Source: Brevibacterium oceani
GTDB taxonomy: Bacteria; Actinomycetota; Actinomycetes; Actinomycetales; Brevibacteriaceae
Length of the DNA: 64,000 nucleotides
Assembly: GCF_013623835.1 (NCBI RefSeq)
Contig: NZ_JABKDE010000001.1
Coordinates: 124,001-188,000, forward strand
Reading direction: 5' to 3'
Shown here: piece after piece, positions 42,827 to 51,565 of the stretch
Position numbering within the stretch: the stretch's first letter is position 1
Layout: every line of letters begins with the position of its first letter
Notes under the pieces: model-generated
Told to the model about the DNA's origin: nothing
The model's input: the letters and a program-made list of their open reading frames with translations, nothing else
Databases searched by the model: none
Made by a program: the position numbers and the translations under genes

Positions 42827-43022
42827 TATCCTGTCACAGTGTCATGAATGCTGCCAGTCGTTCGACAGCCAGCATGATCGACACCGTGCACCGTCTCGGC
42901 ACCAACGAGGTTCCCCATCAGGGAATCCCTGTCGGTGACGAGGCAAGTACGCCGAATGCGTTCGCGCATCTTCGGAGACTTCCCCCACGCGGGCCTGCCG
43001 CCCGCAGACCGAAAGAGAAATA
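42827..43022 (+). ncRNA. Promoter and structured 5' leader of the NlpC/P60 gene
   Basis: TATCCT at 42827-42832 is a plausible -10 box, giving a leader of about 180 bases. Predicted folds: GTGTC/GACAC closing ATGCTG/CAGCAT; GGTTCCC with GGGAATCC (one bulge); and CCGAATGCG with CGCATCTTCGG around TTCG. c-di-AMP riboswitches precede NlpC/P60 and Rpf genes in actinobacteria, but their conserved bases are not found here, so this is only a structured leader. 42661-42826 has no gene. Confidence 0.4.
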
Positions 43023-44111
43023 ATGCGTACCAAAATTGCTGTTTCGGCAGCACTTGGGGTCGGATTGGTTTTCGGCTCCGGTGCTCCCGCACTCGCGAGC
43101 AGTCTGACCTCGACCGATGCCGCAAAGTCAGCCGAGATCTCAGCCGATGTCGTCCCCGGTCAGGAACTCGAACGAATCAGTGACGGAAAGATCGAAAAAG
43201 GCGAAACCGCCTACGTCGACGTCACCGTGGCCACCCTGTGGACCGACACAGACGCACCACGCAAGGCCGACAAACCTGCCCTCGGACACCCTGTCGACCT
43301 CGCCAAGTGGAACAAGAACCTCAAGAGCACCGATGTGCGGCGCGGTCTGACCGGCAAGACCGAAACACAAGCCACCTACGGTTCGGAAGTCACCGTCCTC
43401 GACACCAAGGGCAAATGGTCCTACGTCAGCGTCAAGGACCAGAAGACCCCGAAGAACAAGAAGGGCTACCCCGGCTGGCTGCCGACGAAGCAGCTCGTCG
43501 AGAACGACCGCTTCACCAAGCTCCGTGACGAGCAGCCCCGCGCCGTCGTGACGAAGCCCAAGAGCGAACTCGAAGGCATCGAGTTCACCAAGGACACCGG
43601 AGCCGACGTCAGCTTCAACGTCGATCTGCCCCTCATCGCCCAGGACGTCGATGATGTTCGCGTCGCGCTCCCCGGCGGCGGTGCCGCTTGGATCGATGCC
43701 GACGACGTCGACGTCTACGACGTCGGCGAGAAGCCGGCGAAGCCCAGCGGCAAGGACCTCGTGAAGACCGCGAAGCAGTTCGACGGACTGCGCTACCTGT
43801 GGGCCGGCGTCTCCGCATACGGATTCGACTGCTCCGGCTTCACCTACAGCATCTACCGAGCACATGGCATCGACCTTCCGCGTGACTCGGGGGAGCAGGC
43901 GAAGGTCGGCAAGGCCGTGTCCTCGAAGAGCCTCAAGGCCGGCGATCTGCTGTTCTTCTCCACCAGCTCAGGAACCGTGCACCACGTCGGCATGTATATC
44001 GGAGACGGGAAGATGATCCACTCGCCGAACGCGTCGAAGGACGTCTACGTCACCGATTGGAAGAAGTGGGATACGGGCAACGAGTTCTCTGGAGCCCGCC
44101 GCATTCTCTGA
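43023..44111 (+). CDS. Secreted NlpC/P60 peptidoglycan endopeptidase
   Basis: A 362-residue secreted hydrolase. The Sec signal (LGVGLVFGSGAPALA) ends near residue 25. A middle region with SH3-like strands (TYGSEVTVLDTKGKWSYVSV, GYPGWLPTKQL) may bind wall. The C-terminal NlpC/P60 domain has the catalytic Cys near 269 in YGFDCSGFTYSIY and His in TVHHVGMYIG, with a third polar residue in IHSPN. It cleaves D-Glu-mDAP type bonds in stem peptides, as RipA-class proteins do. The long structured leader suggests post-transcriptional control. Confidence 0.92.
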   Translation: MRTKIAVSAALGVGLVFGSGAPALASSLTSTDAAKSAEISADVVPGQELERISDGKIEKGETAYVDVTVATLWTDTDAPRKADKPALGHPVDLAKWNKNLKSTDVRRGLTGKTETQATYGSEVTVLDTKGKWSYVSVKDQKTPKNKKGYPGWLPTKQLVENDRFTKLRDEQPRAVVTKPKSELEGIEFTKDTGADVSFNVDLPLIAQDVDDVRVALPGGGAAWIDADDVDVYDVGEKPAKPSGKDLVKTAKQFDGLRYLWAGVSAYGFDCSGFTYSIYRAHGIDLPRDSGEQAKVGKAVSSKSLKAGDLLFFSTSSGTVHHVGMYIGDGKMIHSPNASKDVYVTDWKKWDTGNEFSGARRIL

Positions 44112-44131
44112 TCACGCAGCGCGCGAATTCG

Positions 44132-44165
44132 AAGGCCGGCACCCGACGTACGGATGCCGGCCTTT
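44132..44165 (+). terminator. Terminator between nlpC/P60 and pepN
   Basis: AAGGCCGGCA (44132-44141) pairs with TGCCGGCCTT (44155-44164), 10 bp, followed by a short T-run. It lies 20 bp past the NlpC/P60 stop, in the convergent gap before pepN. Confidence 0.75.
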
Positions 44166-44240
44166 GGCGTACGCGGGCTATAGGCCAAAATGCGGACGAG
44201 CGGCGGTCACGGTGGCCGCCGGCCGCTGCGCCGACAATCT

Positions 44241-44300
44241 TCGGGCACGTGTCAGGTGGGCAGGCGGCGGTCGGGCACGTGTCAGGTGGGCAGGTAGCGG
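44241..44300. repeat. Two-unit, 30-bp tandem repeat downstream of pepN
   Basis: Two adjacent 30-bp units beginning TCGGGCACGTGTCAGGTGGG (44241-44270, 44271-44300), with two differences; a third begins and decays at 44301. It is 22 bp from the pepN stop codon. Confidence 0.85.
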
Positions 44301-44322
44301 TCGGGCGATGCCCAGCGCGATA

Positions 44323-47300
44323 TCAGTGGCGCGAGCTCTGTGTCGACTTGAGGAAGATCGCGCGGGCCAGATCGTCCCGACGCTCGATGACCAACCGACG
44401 CAGAGCCGCTGGAGCCTCAGCATTGGCAGCCAGCCAGGCATCGGTCTTCTCGACGACCGCATCCTCATCGACCGACCACCGCGGGTAGAGACCAAGCACC
44501 AGACGGCGAGCGATCTCGATCGAATTGCTCGTCCAGAACCCCAGCAGCCCGTCGAAGTACTCGTCGACATAGTCCTCGATGAGCGGAAGCGCACTCGGTG
44601 CGATGAACCCGGAGATGATCGCCGAGAGCACATCATTGCTCAGCGCGCTGGCCTCGCGGATGGCCTCCCACGCCCGAATCTTGACGATGGGCAACGGCAG
44701 GGCGGCACTCGCCGTCTCTGCATGGAGCCGACCCGACGAACTCGGATCCGACTGATTCTCCCGCGCGATGTCCGTCTGGTCCGCCCAACCGAGGCACACA
44801 AGTGCCGTCAGCGCGTTCCACCGCAGCGCATGATCATTGACGAGACCGCGGAAGGGAAGCGCCGCCGCCGAATGCTCGGCACGACCGACACCGGCTGTCC
44901 CGCTCACATCGGCAACACCGCCTGAGTCCGAACCTTCGCCGAGGACCTCCGGATACATCCGGTCGATCTCCTCACCGACCGGCACCGCGAGGATCTGAGT
45001 AGCAAAGCTGCGGCCCATCGCCACTGCCGAGCTCCCGGCCGCACACCGCGCCGTCCGCGACGTCAGCGCAAGCACGAGATTCGCCAGATTCAGCTGTGCA
45101 TCGGAGCCGGACTTCGCCGCTGCCAGAGCATCGAGCGCCGCACCGAGCAGACCACTGATCGCAGCATCGAAATTCCGATCCGCCACCCACTGATCGATAC
45201 AGGTCAGCGCGGTCTGGCTGAGACCGGCCATGATTCCCGCATGGCTCTCCTTGCCGAGGCTGCGCGCATACGCCGTGAGGTACTTCTGCACAGGCATGAG
45301 GCCATCGCGAACCGCGTTGTCCAGCGCCGACCACACCAGCGCCCGCGACAGCGGGTCGGTGATCCGAGACGCCGAGGTGACCGCCGCCTCGATCGAGGCA
45401 GGATCGAGCCGCACCCGCGCATAGTCCAGATCGTTGTAGTTGAGCAGCGTGATGACCCCGGCGCTGCGCCCGACGAGCTGCTGCACCTCGGCGGATTCGG
45501 TCGCGAAATCGAACCGGAACGTGTCCAAGGGGACGATCGCGCGACCGGACCTGCCGAGCGTGGCGATCTCGATGGTGTGCGGACGCAACAGGGCGGCACC
45601 TTCGGCCGAATCGGCCTGCGTGATGGTCGCACGCATGATCGATTCGGACCCCGTCCGTCGCCGAGGTGGCTGAACCTGAGCGCCGGCATCGGCACTCGAG
45701 GCGAAGTTCGACCCACTGCCCGAGTCGGAAGGCCGGCCCGCCACCGAGCCCGCGACCGAAGCCACACCACCGCCACCGCCGCCGTCGGCAGTGGCTCGCA
45801 GCCGTGCACCCGCGCTCGAAGAGATGCGAACCCCGTTCCCGGTCCCGTACGAAGTGACACCTGTTCCGGCAGCGGTACCCGACGCGGTGCTTGTGACCGC
45901 GGCCGTCCCGGACGCGCGACCTGCGCCAGCAGCGCCACCTGCCCCCGCCGCCGACGCGTCAGCGTCGGTCGTCAGATCCAAGGTCAGCTCGGATACGCCC
46001 GAGGTGCCCAGCCATGCGCCCGCCCAGTTCGCGATGTCACGGTCGGGAGCCGCCTCGGCGAGGCATTCGAGGAAGTCCGCGAGTTCGGTATTGCCGTACT
46101 CGAAGCGCTTGAAGTACAGCCGGGACCCGGCGAAGAACGCCTCCCGGCCGACGAACGCGACGAGCTGCTTGAGCACGGACGCACCCTTGGCATACGTGAT
46201 GCCGTCGAAGTTGAGCTTCGCGGCCTCGACATCGGGGATGTCGGCGACGATCGGATGCGTCGTCGGATACAGATCCTGCGTGTACGCCCACGCCTTGCGC
46301 CGCAGTGCGAACGTCACCCAGCCGTCGGTGAACCGGGTCGCCTCGGCCAGCGCGAGCCCACCCATATAGTCAGCGAAGGACTCCTTGAGCCACAGGTCAT
46401 CCCACCACTTCATCGTCACGAGATCGCCGAACCACATGTGCGCCATCTCGTGGAGGATGACATTCGCGCGCGACTCGTACTGCGCATCCGTGACCTTGTC
46501 ACGGAAGATGAGCGAATCCGTGAACGTCACCAGCCCCGGATTCTCCATCGCGCCGAGGTTGTACTCCGGAACGAAGATCTGATCGTACTTGCCCCACGGG
46601 TAGGGGTGGTCGAACTCCGCGGTGAAGAAATCGAGTCCGGCCTTCGTGACGCTGAAGATGTCATCCGCATCGAGATGATCGACGAGGCTGGCCCGCGTCC
46701 ACGCGCCCAACCGGACGACCTCGCCGGTGTTCGGATCCGTCCACGTCTCCGTCGCCCCCTCGTAGGGCCCGGCGGTGATGCAGGTGATGTAGCTCGACTG
46801 CTTGAGCGTCGGAGCGAAATGGTGGGTGACGGCGGCGGCACCAGCCGCAGACGATGCACCAGCACCGTGCGCCGCCGGATCCGCGGTGGCGACTGCCGGC
46901 TCCTGACCCGTCTCCTCCCGGTTCGACAGCACCTGGAAGTGCGCGGGAGCCGTGACGGAGAAGACGAACTTGGCCTTGAGGTCGGGCTGATCGAAGTTCG
47001 CGAACACTCGCCTGGCATCGGTGGGCTCGTACTGCGTATAGAGGTAGACCTTGCCGTCGGCCGGATCGGCGAATCGGTGCAGGCCCTCACCCGAAGTCGA
47101 ATAGCGGGCGCGAGCCTCGATCGTGAGGGTGTTCTTCCCATCACGGACGGCGAAACTGACACGGGCACCGTCGAACACCTCGGCGGGGTTGAGGCTCTCA
47201 CCATTGATCTCAACCAGGCTGACGGAATCCGCAATGAGGTCGATGAACGTCGAACCTGCCGAACGAGCCTTGAAATCGACGACAGTGCGGGAGAAGTAGG

Positions 47301-47409
47301 TCTCGTCCTCGGTCTCGGCGTTGCTGACGTCGATATGGACGGTGTAGGTCTTCACCTTGAGCAGCTGTGTGCGACTCTGCGCTTCGTTCCGGGTGAGATT
47401 CGTTGTCAT
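44323..47409 (-). CDS. pepN: Aminopeptidase N (family M1), with low-complexity insert
   Basis: A 1028-residue zinc aminopeptidase. LGAMENPG binds the free N-terminus; the zinc site is HEMAH at 320-324 with E343 eighteen residues on (WLKESFADY). It trims N-terminal residues from peptides in the cytosol. The chain is about 150 longer than usual PepN; the extra is an Ala/Gly/Ser/Thr-rich insert at about residues 480-600 between the catalytic and C-terminal ERAP1-like domains. GAGGAGG lies seven bases before the ATG at 47409. It is divergent from the FUSC-like exporter. Confidence 0.93.
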   Translation of the reverse strand: MTTNLTRNEAQSRTQLLKVKTYTVHIDVSNAETEDETYFSRTVVDFKARSAGSTFIDLIADSVSLVEINGESLNPAEVFDGARVSFAVRDGKNTLTIEARARYSTSGEGLHRFADPADGKVYLYTQYEPTDARRVFANFDQPDLKAKFVFSVTAPAHFQVLSNREETGQEPAVATADPAAHGAGASSAAGAAAVTHHFAPTLKQSSYITCITAGPYEGATETWTDPNTGEVVRLGAWTRASLVDHLDADDIFSVTKAGLDFFTAEFDHPYPWGKYDQIFVPEYNLGAMENPGLVTFTDSLIFRDKVTDAQYESRANVILHEMAHMWFGDLVTMKWWDDLWLKESFADYMGGLALAEATRFTDGWVTFALRRKAWAYTQDLYPTTHPIVADIPDVEAAKLNFDGITYAKGASVLKQLVAFVGREAFFAGSRLYFKRFEYGNTELADFLECLAEAAPDRDIANWAGAWLGTSGVSELTLDLTTDADASAAGAGGAAGAGRASGTAAVTSTASGTAAGTGVTSYGTGNGVRISSSAGARLRATADGGGGGGVASVAGSVAGRPSDSGSGSNFASSADAGAQVQPPRRRTGSESIMRATITQADSAEGAALLRPHTIEIATLGRSGRAIVPLDTFRFDFATESAEVQQLVGRSAGVITLLNYNDLDYARVRLDPASIEAAVTSASRITDPLSRALVWSALDNAVRDGLMPVQKYLTAYARSLGKESHAGIMAGLSQTALTCIDQWVADRNFDAAISGLLGAALDALAAAKSGSDAQLNLANLVLALTSRTARCAAGSSAVAMGRSFATQILAVPVGEEIDRMYPEVLGEGSDSGGVADVSGTAGVGRAEHSAAALPFRGLVNDHALRWNALTALVCLGWADQTDIARENQSDPSSSGRLHAETASAALPLPIVKIRAWEAIREASALSNDVLSAIISGFIAPSALPLIEDYVDEYFDGLLGFWTSNSIEIARRLVLGLYPRWSVDEDAVVEKTDAWLAANAEAPAALRRLVIERRDDLARAIFLKSTQSSRH

Positions 47410-47494
47410 TCAATAGCCTCCTCGGCGCACCGACTTTAGCATGCCACATTTCCGGTACTCTGAGTACAGCAACAGTGAGCGGCAGAGGGGACTG

Positions 47495-48643
47495 ATGGCG
47501 GAGAATCGAGTCGGCGAACTGCCACGGCGGGCGGTCCATGTCGCCGGTCACCGCCTCCGCCTCGGGCTCAAGCGACTCTGGGCGAACTCCGGCCAGCTGA
47601 TCCAGATCCCCATCGCCGCCACCGCCGCCTACGCGTTCTGCGTCTACGTCCTCGGCCATCCCTACCCGTTCCTCGCCGCCGTCGCCTCGGCGGTGGGAAT
47701 CGGCCCCGTCGCCGATCGCCGCCTCCGTCGGGCACTCGAGATCGGCATCGGCGCGACGTTCGGGGTGCTCGTCGGCGAGCTGCTCGTCAATGTCTACGGC
47801 TCCGGCATCTGGCAGCTCGCCGTCACCCTCATCATCGGTCTGATCATCGGCACGATCCTCAACTCCGGCGGCATCTTCATCACCCAGATCGCCGTCCAAT
47901 CCGTCTATGTCGTCGTGGTTCCGGCGACCGCGTCGAGCTCGCCGTTCCCACGCACCCTTGACGCCCTGGCCGGCTCCGTATGCGCGATCCTCCTGGCCTT
48001 CCTCATCCCGCGAGACGCCCGCAAAGCGCCCCGCCGGCTGGCCGCGGACATGCTCGAGGAGATCGATGTCGTCCTCAAGATGATGCGGCGGGCACTTCAG
48101 GATTCCGATTCCGCGCTGGCCACTCGTGCCCTCGAGCGCGCCCGCGAGACCCAGGACATCATCGACTCGTGGGGCTCATCGCTGCGGATCTCCCGGGAGG
48201 CGGCGAAGATCAACGCCCGGGCCCGTCGTCACGCCGCCGAGGTGACCCGGCTCTCCCGAGCCCACAAGTTCTCCGACCGGGCGATGCGCACCATCCGCGT
48301 GATCGCCCGCCGGGTCGTGGGCATCACCGAGCTCGACGTCGACAAGCCCGTCATCGCCGATTACGTCGGATCGTTGGCCGACGGTGCGAAGAAGCTCGAG
48401 ATCGCCCTGCGCAGAGGAACCGACCGATCCCTCGCCGAGGCGGCGCTGTCCGAGGCCGCGAGCACGCTGGATCCGCGGGCGAAGCCCGATTGGGACATCC
48501 ACGACGAATCCCTCGTCCTGCTGCTCCGCACCGTCGCCGTCGACCTCCTCCAGGCTGCGGGCCTGACGAGGGAAGAAGCCCAGTCACGGATGCCGCCGCT
48601 GGACGGCGGCGCAGGCAGCGGCGACGGGCCGGTCGCAGAATAG
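47495..48643 (+). CDS. FUSC-family aromatic acid exporter-like membrane protein
   Basis: A 382-residue protein: membrane segments within residues 25-165, an Arg-rich cytoplasmic region (RDARKAPRRLAADMLEEIDV) and a long helical C-terminal domain. This is the half-size FUSC architecture of AaeB/YccS-like exporters of aromatic acids or other stress compounds. I start at the ATG at 47495, where GAGGGG lies four bases upstream; an ATG at 47441 is less likely. It is divergent from pepN, with about 85 bp of shared promoter space. The substrate is unknown. Confidence 0.8.
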   Translation: MAENRVGELPRRAVHVAGHRLRLGLKRLWANSGQLIQIPIAATAAYAFCVYVLGHPYPFLAAVASAVGIGPVADRRLRRALEIGIGATFGVLVGELLVNVYGSGIWQLAVTLIIGLIIGTILNSGGIFITQIAVQSVYVVVVPATASSSPFPRTLDALAGSVCAILLAFLIPRDARKAPRRLAADMLEEIDVVLKMMRRALQDSDSALATRALERARETQDIIDSWGSSLRISREAAKINARARRHAAEVTRLSRAHKFSDRAMRTIRVIARRVVGITELDVDKPVIADYVGSLADGAKKLEIALRRGTDRSLAEAALSEAASTLDPRAKPDWDIHDESLVLLLRTVAVDLLQAAGLTREEAQSRMPPLDGGAGSGDGPVAE

Positions 48644-48679
48644 GGGCCCGGCTGCTCGGCTGCTTCGGGCGATTCGTGA

Positions 48680-48761
48680 GCTGCAGTCGACCACGCGGCG
48701 GCTCTCGACAGCGCGGCTGCATACGATGACGCGGCTGCAGTCGACGACGCGGCTGCTCTCG
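48680..48761. repeat. Degenerate direct repeat between the FUSC-like and XRE-cupin genes
   Basis: GCTGCAGTCGACSACGCGGC occurs starting near 48680 and again near 48734, each followed by GCTCTCG. The 126-bp gap between the converging genes consists largely of this repeat. Confidence 0.7.
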
Positions 48762-48769
48762 GCTGAGCC

Positions 48770-49459
48770 TCAGCTGCTTTCGACGACGAAGACGGCGTTC
48801 GTGCTCGGTTTCAGTGCCGTGAAGCGATGCGGCTGGTCGCCGGGATGCGTGAGGTAGTCGCCGACGCCGAGTTCGAAGGACTGCCCGAGGACGTCGATGC
48901 GCGCCGCCCCGCTGCCGAGGATGACGTGTTCGATCGTCCCCTGCGGATGCGGCTGCGACATCCGCGGCTCACCCGGTTCTGCCTGGATGAAGTAGATGTC
49001 ACGTCGGGCGTTCGTCGGCGAAGGCGAGAGCAGGGTGGCCACATAGTTCGCCGTCGTCGAGGGCAGGCTCGGCATGTCGCCGACATGCTGGAGGGCCACC
49101 TCGTGGGGCGGAGGGTCGAGCAGACGCGCCAGCGGGATGTCGAGAGCGGCGGCAAGCGCCCACATCGTCTCAAGGCTGGGATTGCCGCTACCCGTCTCGA
49201 GCCCGGACATCGTCGACTTGCCGATGCCTGCCCGTCGGGCGACCTCGGACAGGGACAGGCCCGCACGCAGCCGCTCGCGCTTGAGCGCTGCGGCGATCTG
49301 CTCGCTGGGGGACAGGGCAGAGCCGGATGTGGCGGCGGAGTCCGGATCGGAGCTGGAGTCCGGTTCGGCACTGGAGTCCGCGCTCGGATCTGCCTGGGTG
49401 TCGACCAGCGGATCGGCCTGTGAATCGGCCTGTGAATCGGGCTGAGGTTGAGAACTCAT
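48770..49459 (-). CDS. XRE-family regulator with C-terminal cupin domain
   Basis: A 229-residue regulator. The helix-turn-helix reads LSLSEVARRAGIGKSTMSGL then GNPSLETMWALAAALDIP; the C-terminal half is a cupin (HPQGTIEHVILGSGAARIDV and LTHPGDQPHRFTAL), a likely ligand pocket. The first 50 residues are Asp/Ser/Ala-rich and repetitive (DSQAD units). It is divergent from azlC with a palindrome between, so it probably controls the azlCD exporter genes, as XRE-cupin proteins do beside AzlCD elsewhere; amino acids are candidate ligands. Confidence 0.88.
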   Translation of the reverse strand: MSSQPQPDSQADSQADPLVDTQADPSADSSAEPDSSSDPDSAATSGSALSPSEQIAAALKRERLRAGLSLSEVARRAGIGKSTMSGLETGSGNPSLETMWALAAALDIPLARLLDPPPHEVALQHVGDMPSLPSTTANYVATLLSPSPTNARRDIYFIQAEPGEPRMSQPHPQGTIEHVILGSGAARIDVLGQSFELGVGDYLTHPGDQPHRFTALKPSTNAVFVVESS

Positions 49460-49480
49460 GTGTTCAGCATACCGGCAATG

Positions 49481-49500
49481 TCGTTCGGGTTGACGAACGA
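49481..49500. promoter_or_regulatory. Operator candidate between XRE-cupin and azlC
   Basis: TCGTTCG (49481-49487) and CGAACGA (49494-49500) form a perfect inverted repeat with a 6-base spacer, in the 66-bp divergent region. A dimeric XRE protein could bind here and control both directions. Confidence 0.55.
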
Positions 49501-49525
49501 TTACGCGAGGTGCAGTGTATAGAAC

Positions 49526-50509
49526 ATGAGTTCACTATTTCGCACGGTTGGGAATGTGCTGCCCGGTCGCCGGCGGTCGCAGGAGGGTAAGCGCCCGACC
49601 GAGCGCGTGCTTCCGGGATCGACCTACCGTGCCATCGCCATCGTGACCGTGACGATCATTGCGGTCGCGCTGTCCTATGGTGCGATCTCGGCGGTCTCGG
49701 GCTTCGCCTGGTGGCAGACGCTGCTGCTGGCGATGTTCGCCCTCGGCGGTGCCGCCGAGTTCACCTTCGTCGGCGTCATCGCCGCCGGCGGTGCTCCGAT
49801 CCTCGCGGTGCTCGCCGGGCTGCTCGTCAACTCCCGGAACTTCGCCTTCGGCGTCGCCGTCGGCCCCTTCTTCCCCCAGGACTGGCGAGCGCTCATCGCC
49901 GCCCACTGGATCAACGACGAATCCACCGCGCTCTCACGCACCGGGCACAACGACCGCGCGCGCTGGCACGCCTTCCTCCTCATGGGTGCGGCCATCGCCA
50001 TCATGTGGCCCAGCGGTTCCATGCTCGGCCAATGGCTGGGCAACGTCATCGACGCCGATCTCCTCGGCCTCGACGCCGCCTTCCCGATCATCCTCTTCTG
50101 CCTCATCCGAGGCGACCTGAAGAACCGTGCCACCCTGTCGCTGACCCTCGTCGGCGTCCTCATCGCAGTGCTCCTCACCCCTGTGCTGCCGCTGGGGCTG
50201 GGTGCGGTGACCTCGCTGTCCGTGTTCGTCTTCGTCGCGGCAGGCCGGGCGGTGCGCTCGCTGATCCGCCTGCGCCGAACCGCAGACCATCGCCGAGGCG
50301 GGGGTGCGGCCACAGCCGAGAGCGAAGGCGCCGACCCCGTCGCAAGCGGAGGCAGCGTCGAAAGCGGAGGCGGCGCCGAAAGCGGAGGTTCCGACCCCGC
50401 CGAGAGCGAAAGTGTCGACGTCTCGAGGGCTGGAACCTCACATCCACAGAAATCGGACCGTACACGGAACTCGGACCGACCCATCAACGCAGGAGAGGGG
50501 CGACGATGA
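49526..50509 (+). CDS. azlC: AzlC-family branched-chain amino acid exporter subunit
   Basis: A 327-residue protein with the AzlC pattern: LSYGAISAVSGFAWWQTLLL, then GGAAEFTFVGVIAAGGAP and LVNSRNFAFGVAVG, with about seven membrane segments in residues 35-245. AzlC with the small AzlD exports branched-chain amino acids. The last 75 residues (AESEG, VASGGSVESGG units) are hydrophilic and repetitive and extend beyond the family fold. The ATG follows a divergent operator region; it overlaps azlD at its stop (ATGA). Confidence 0.88.
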   Translation: MSSLFRTVGNVLPGRRRSQEGKRPTERVLPGSTYRAIAIVTVTIIAVALSYGAISAVSGFAWWQTLLLAMFALGGAAEFTFVGVIAAGGAPILAVLAGLLVNSRNFAFGVAVGPFFPQDWRALIAAHWINDESTALSRTGHNDRARWHAFLLMGAAIAIMWPSGSMLGQWLGNVIDADLLGLDAAFPIILFCLIRGDLKNRATLSLTLVGVLIAVLLTPVLPLGLGAVTSLSVFVFVAAGRAVRSLIRLRRTADHRRGGGAATAESEGADPVASGGSVESGGGAESGGSDPAESESVDVSRAGTSHPQKSDRTRNSDRPINAGEGRR

Positions 50510-51054
50510 GCGCCGGGAGCTTCCTCATCGCCCTCGTGGCGCTGAGCATCGGAACCTACCTCATGCGCTTCGCCGGAGTGAAGCTCGGCGGCGCCATCGC
50601 CACGAAGGGCCGGCGCCGTCAGCCGGTGACCAGCGGTTCCGCGGGTGCCACCTCGGCGGGAGCAGGCACTGTAGGCACCACCTCGGCGGGAGCCGGCGAT
50701 GCAGGCATCACCTCGCCGGTGGCGACCGAATCAGGCACCTCCCCGGCGGTGGCGACCGAATCAAGCGCCACCTCGGCGACCGACGGCTCCGCCGACGCCA
50801 CCTCGGCGGGGGAGGGCGATTCGGGTGCCTCGACCGAGCGCGTGACGATGTGGATGGATCGTGCGACGGTCGTGCTCATCGGCGCCGTGTTCGCCACGAC
50901 GGCGATCTTCGACGGCCAGGACCTCGCCGATCCGGCCCGCCTCATCGGCGTCGGGGTCGGCGTGCTCGCTGCGATCGTCCGTGTCCCGATGCTCCTCGCC
51001 GTGGTCATCGGCATGGGCGTGTGCGCGCTCATCCGCACGACCGGCATCCTCTGA
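50506..51054 (+). CDS. azlD: AzlD-family exporter subunit with a repeat-coded insert
   Basis: AzlD proteins have about 105 residues and four helices; this one has 182. Helix 1 (FLIALVALSIGTYLMRFAGV) and the last three helices (from RATVVLIGAVFATTAIFDGQ on) are standard. Between them lies an Ala/Gly/Ser/Thr insert of about 70 residues (roughly 38-108), coded by repeated DNA containing CACCTCGGCGG. AGGAGAGGGG precedes the ATG, which overlaps the azlC stop. The insert falls in the loop after helix 1, so the fold can still form. Confidence 0.85.
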   Translation: MSAGSFLIALVALSIGTYLMRFAGVKLGGAIATKGRRRQPVTSGSAGATSAGAGTVGTTSAGAGDAGITSPVATESGTSPAVATESSATSATDGSADATSAGEGDSGASTERVTMWMDRATVVLIGAVFATTAIFDGQDLADPARLIGVGVGVLAAIVRVPMLLAVVIGMGVCALIRTTGIL

Positions 51055-51152
51055 GGGACCGCACGACGGCGTCCGCTGAGTGCCACGACGGGCATCCTCT
51101 GAGAGCGCGGTGAGTCGAGGGTGGGCAAATGCCCAGGATCAGTCGTGCGAAC

Positions 51153-51181
51153 CTGACCGAGCGGTCGGTGCTTGCTAGGCT
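51153..51181 (+). promoter_or_regulatory. Leaderless promoter of the DUF2516 gene
   Basis: CTGACC (51153-51158) and TAGGCT (51176-51181) are spaced by 17 bases; the ATG is six bases past the -10. No ribosome binding site is present, so the message probably starts at or near the A of the ATG. Confidence 0.65.
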
Positions 51182-51187
51182 GGGGGA

Positions 51188-51499
51188 ATGGAATACATTG
51201 CGGGCTTTCAGAGTCTCGTCTTTCTCGCGCTGACGGTGGCCGCCTTCGTCGTGCAGCTGTGGGCGTTCATCGACTGTCTCCGCTTCAAAGACGAGAACTA
51301 CCGTGCCGTGGACAAGCAGAGCAAGAAGTTCTGGGTCATCCTCCTCGGCGTCGGACTCGCGCTCGCGCTCATCGCACTCCCGCCGATGGGAATGTGCATG
51401 ATCTTCCTCAACATCATCGCCCTCGTCGCCGGCATCGTCTACCTCACCGACGTCCGCCCGAAGGTCAGGGCCGTCGACCCGCGCTACCGCAACCGCTGA
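51188..51499 (+). CDS. DUF2516 family membrane protein
   Basis: A 103-residue protein with three hydrophobic segments (residues about 8-30, 49-64, 70-87) and a basic tail (VRPKVRAVDPRYRNR), matching DUF2516, a small membrane family found in actinobacteria. The function is unknown. It has its own leaderless promoter. The following alpha/beta hydrolase starts 67 bp later. Confidence 0.88.
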   Translation: MEYIAGFQSLVFLALTVAAFVVQLWAFIDCLRFKDENYRAVDKQSKKFWVILLGVGLALALIALPPMGMCMIFLNIIALVAGIVYLTDVRPKVRAVDPRYRNR

Positions 51500-51565
51500 G
51501 GCCCGTCACCTGATGAGCACACCCCGCACCATGTCCGCGCTGCACTCCAGGACCGCGCGCACCGC

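Noticed and set aside
42839..43022. A c-di-AMP (ydaO) riboswitch before the NlpC/P60 gene
   Set aside because: The gene context is right, but the conserved junction bases and the 3' pseudoknot sequence that I know for this class are not recognisable. It is kept only as a structured leader.
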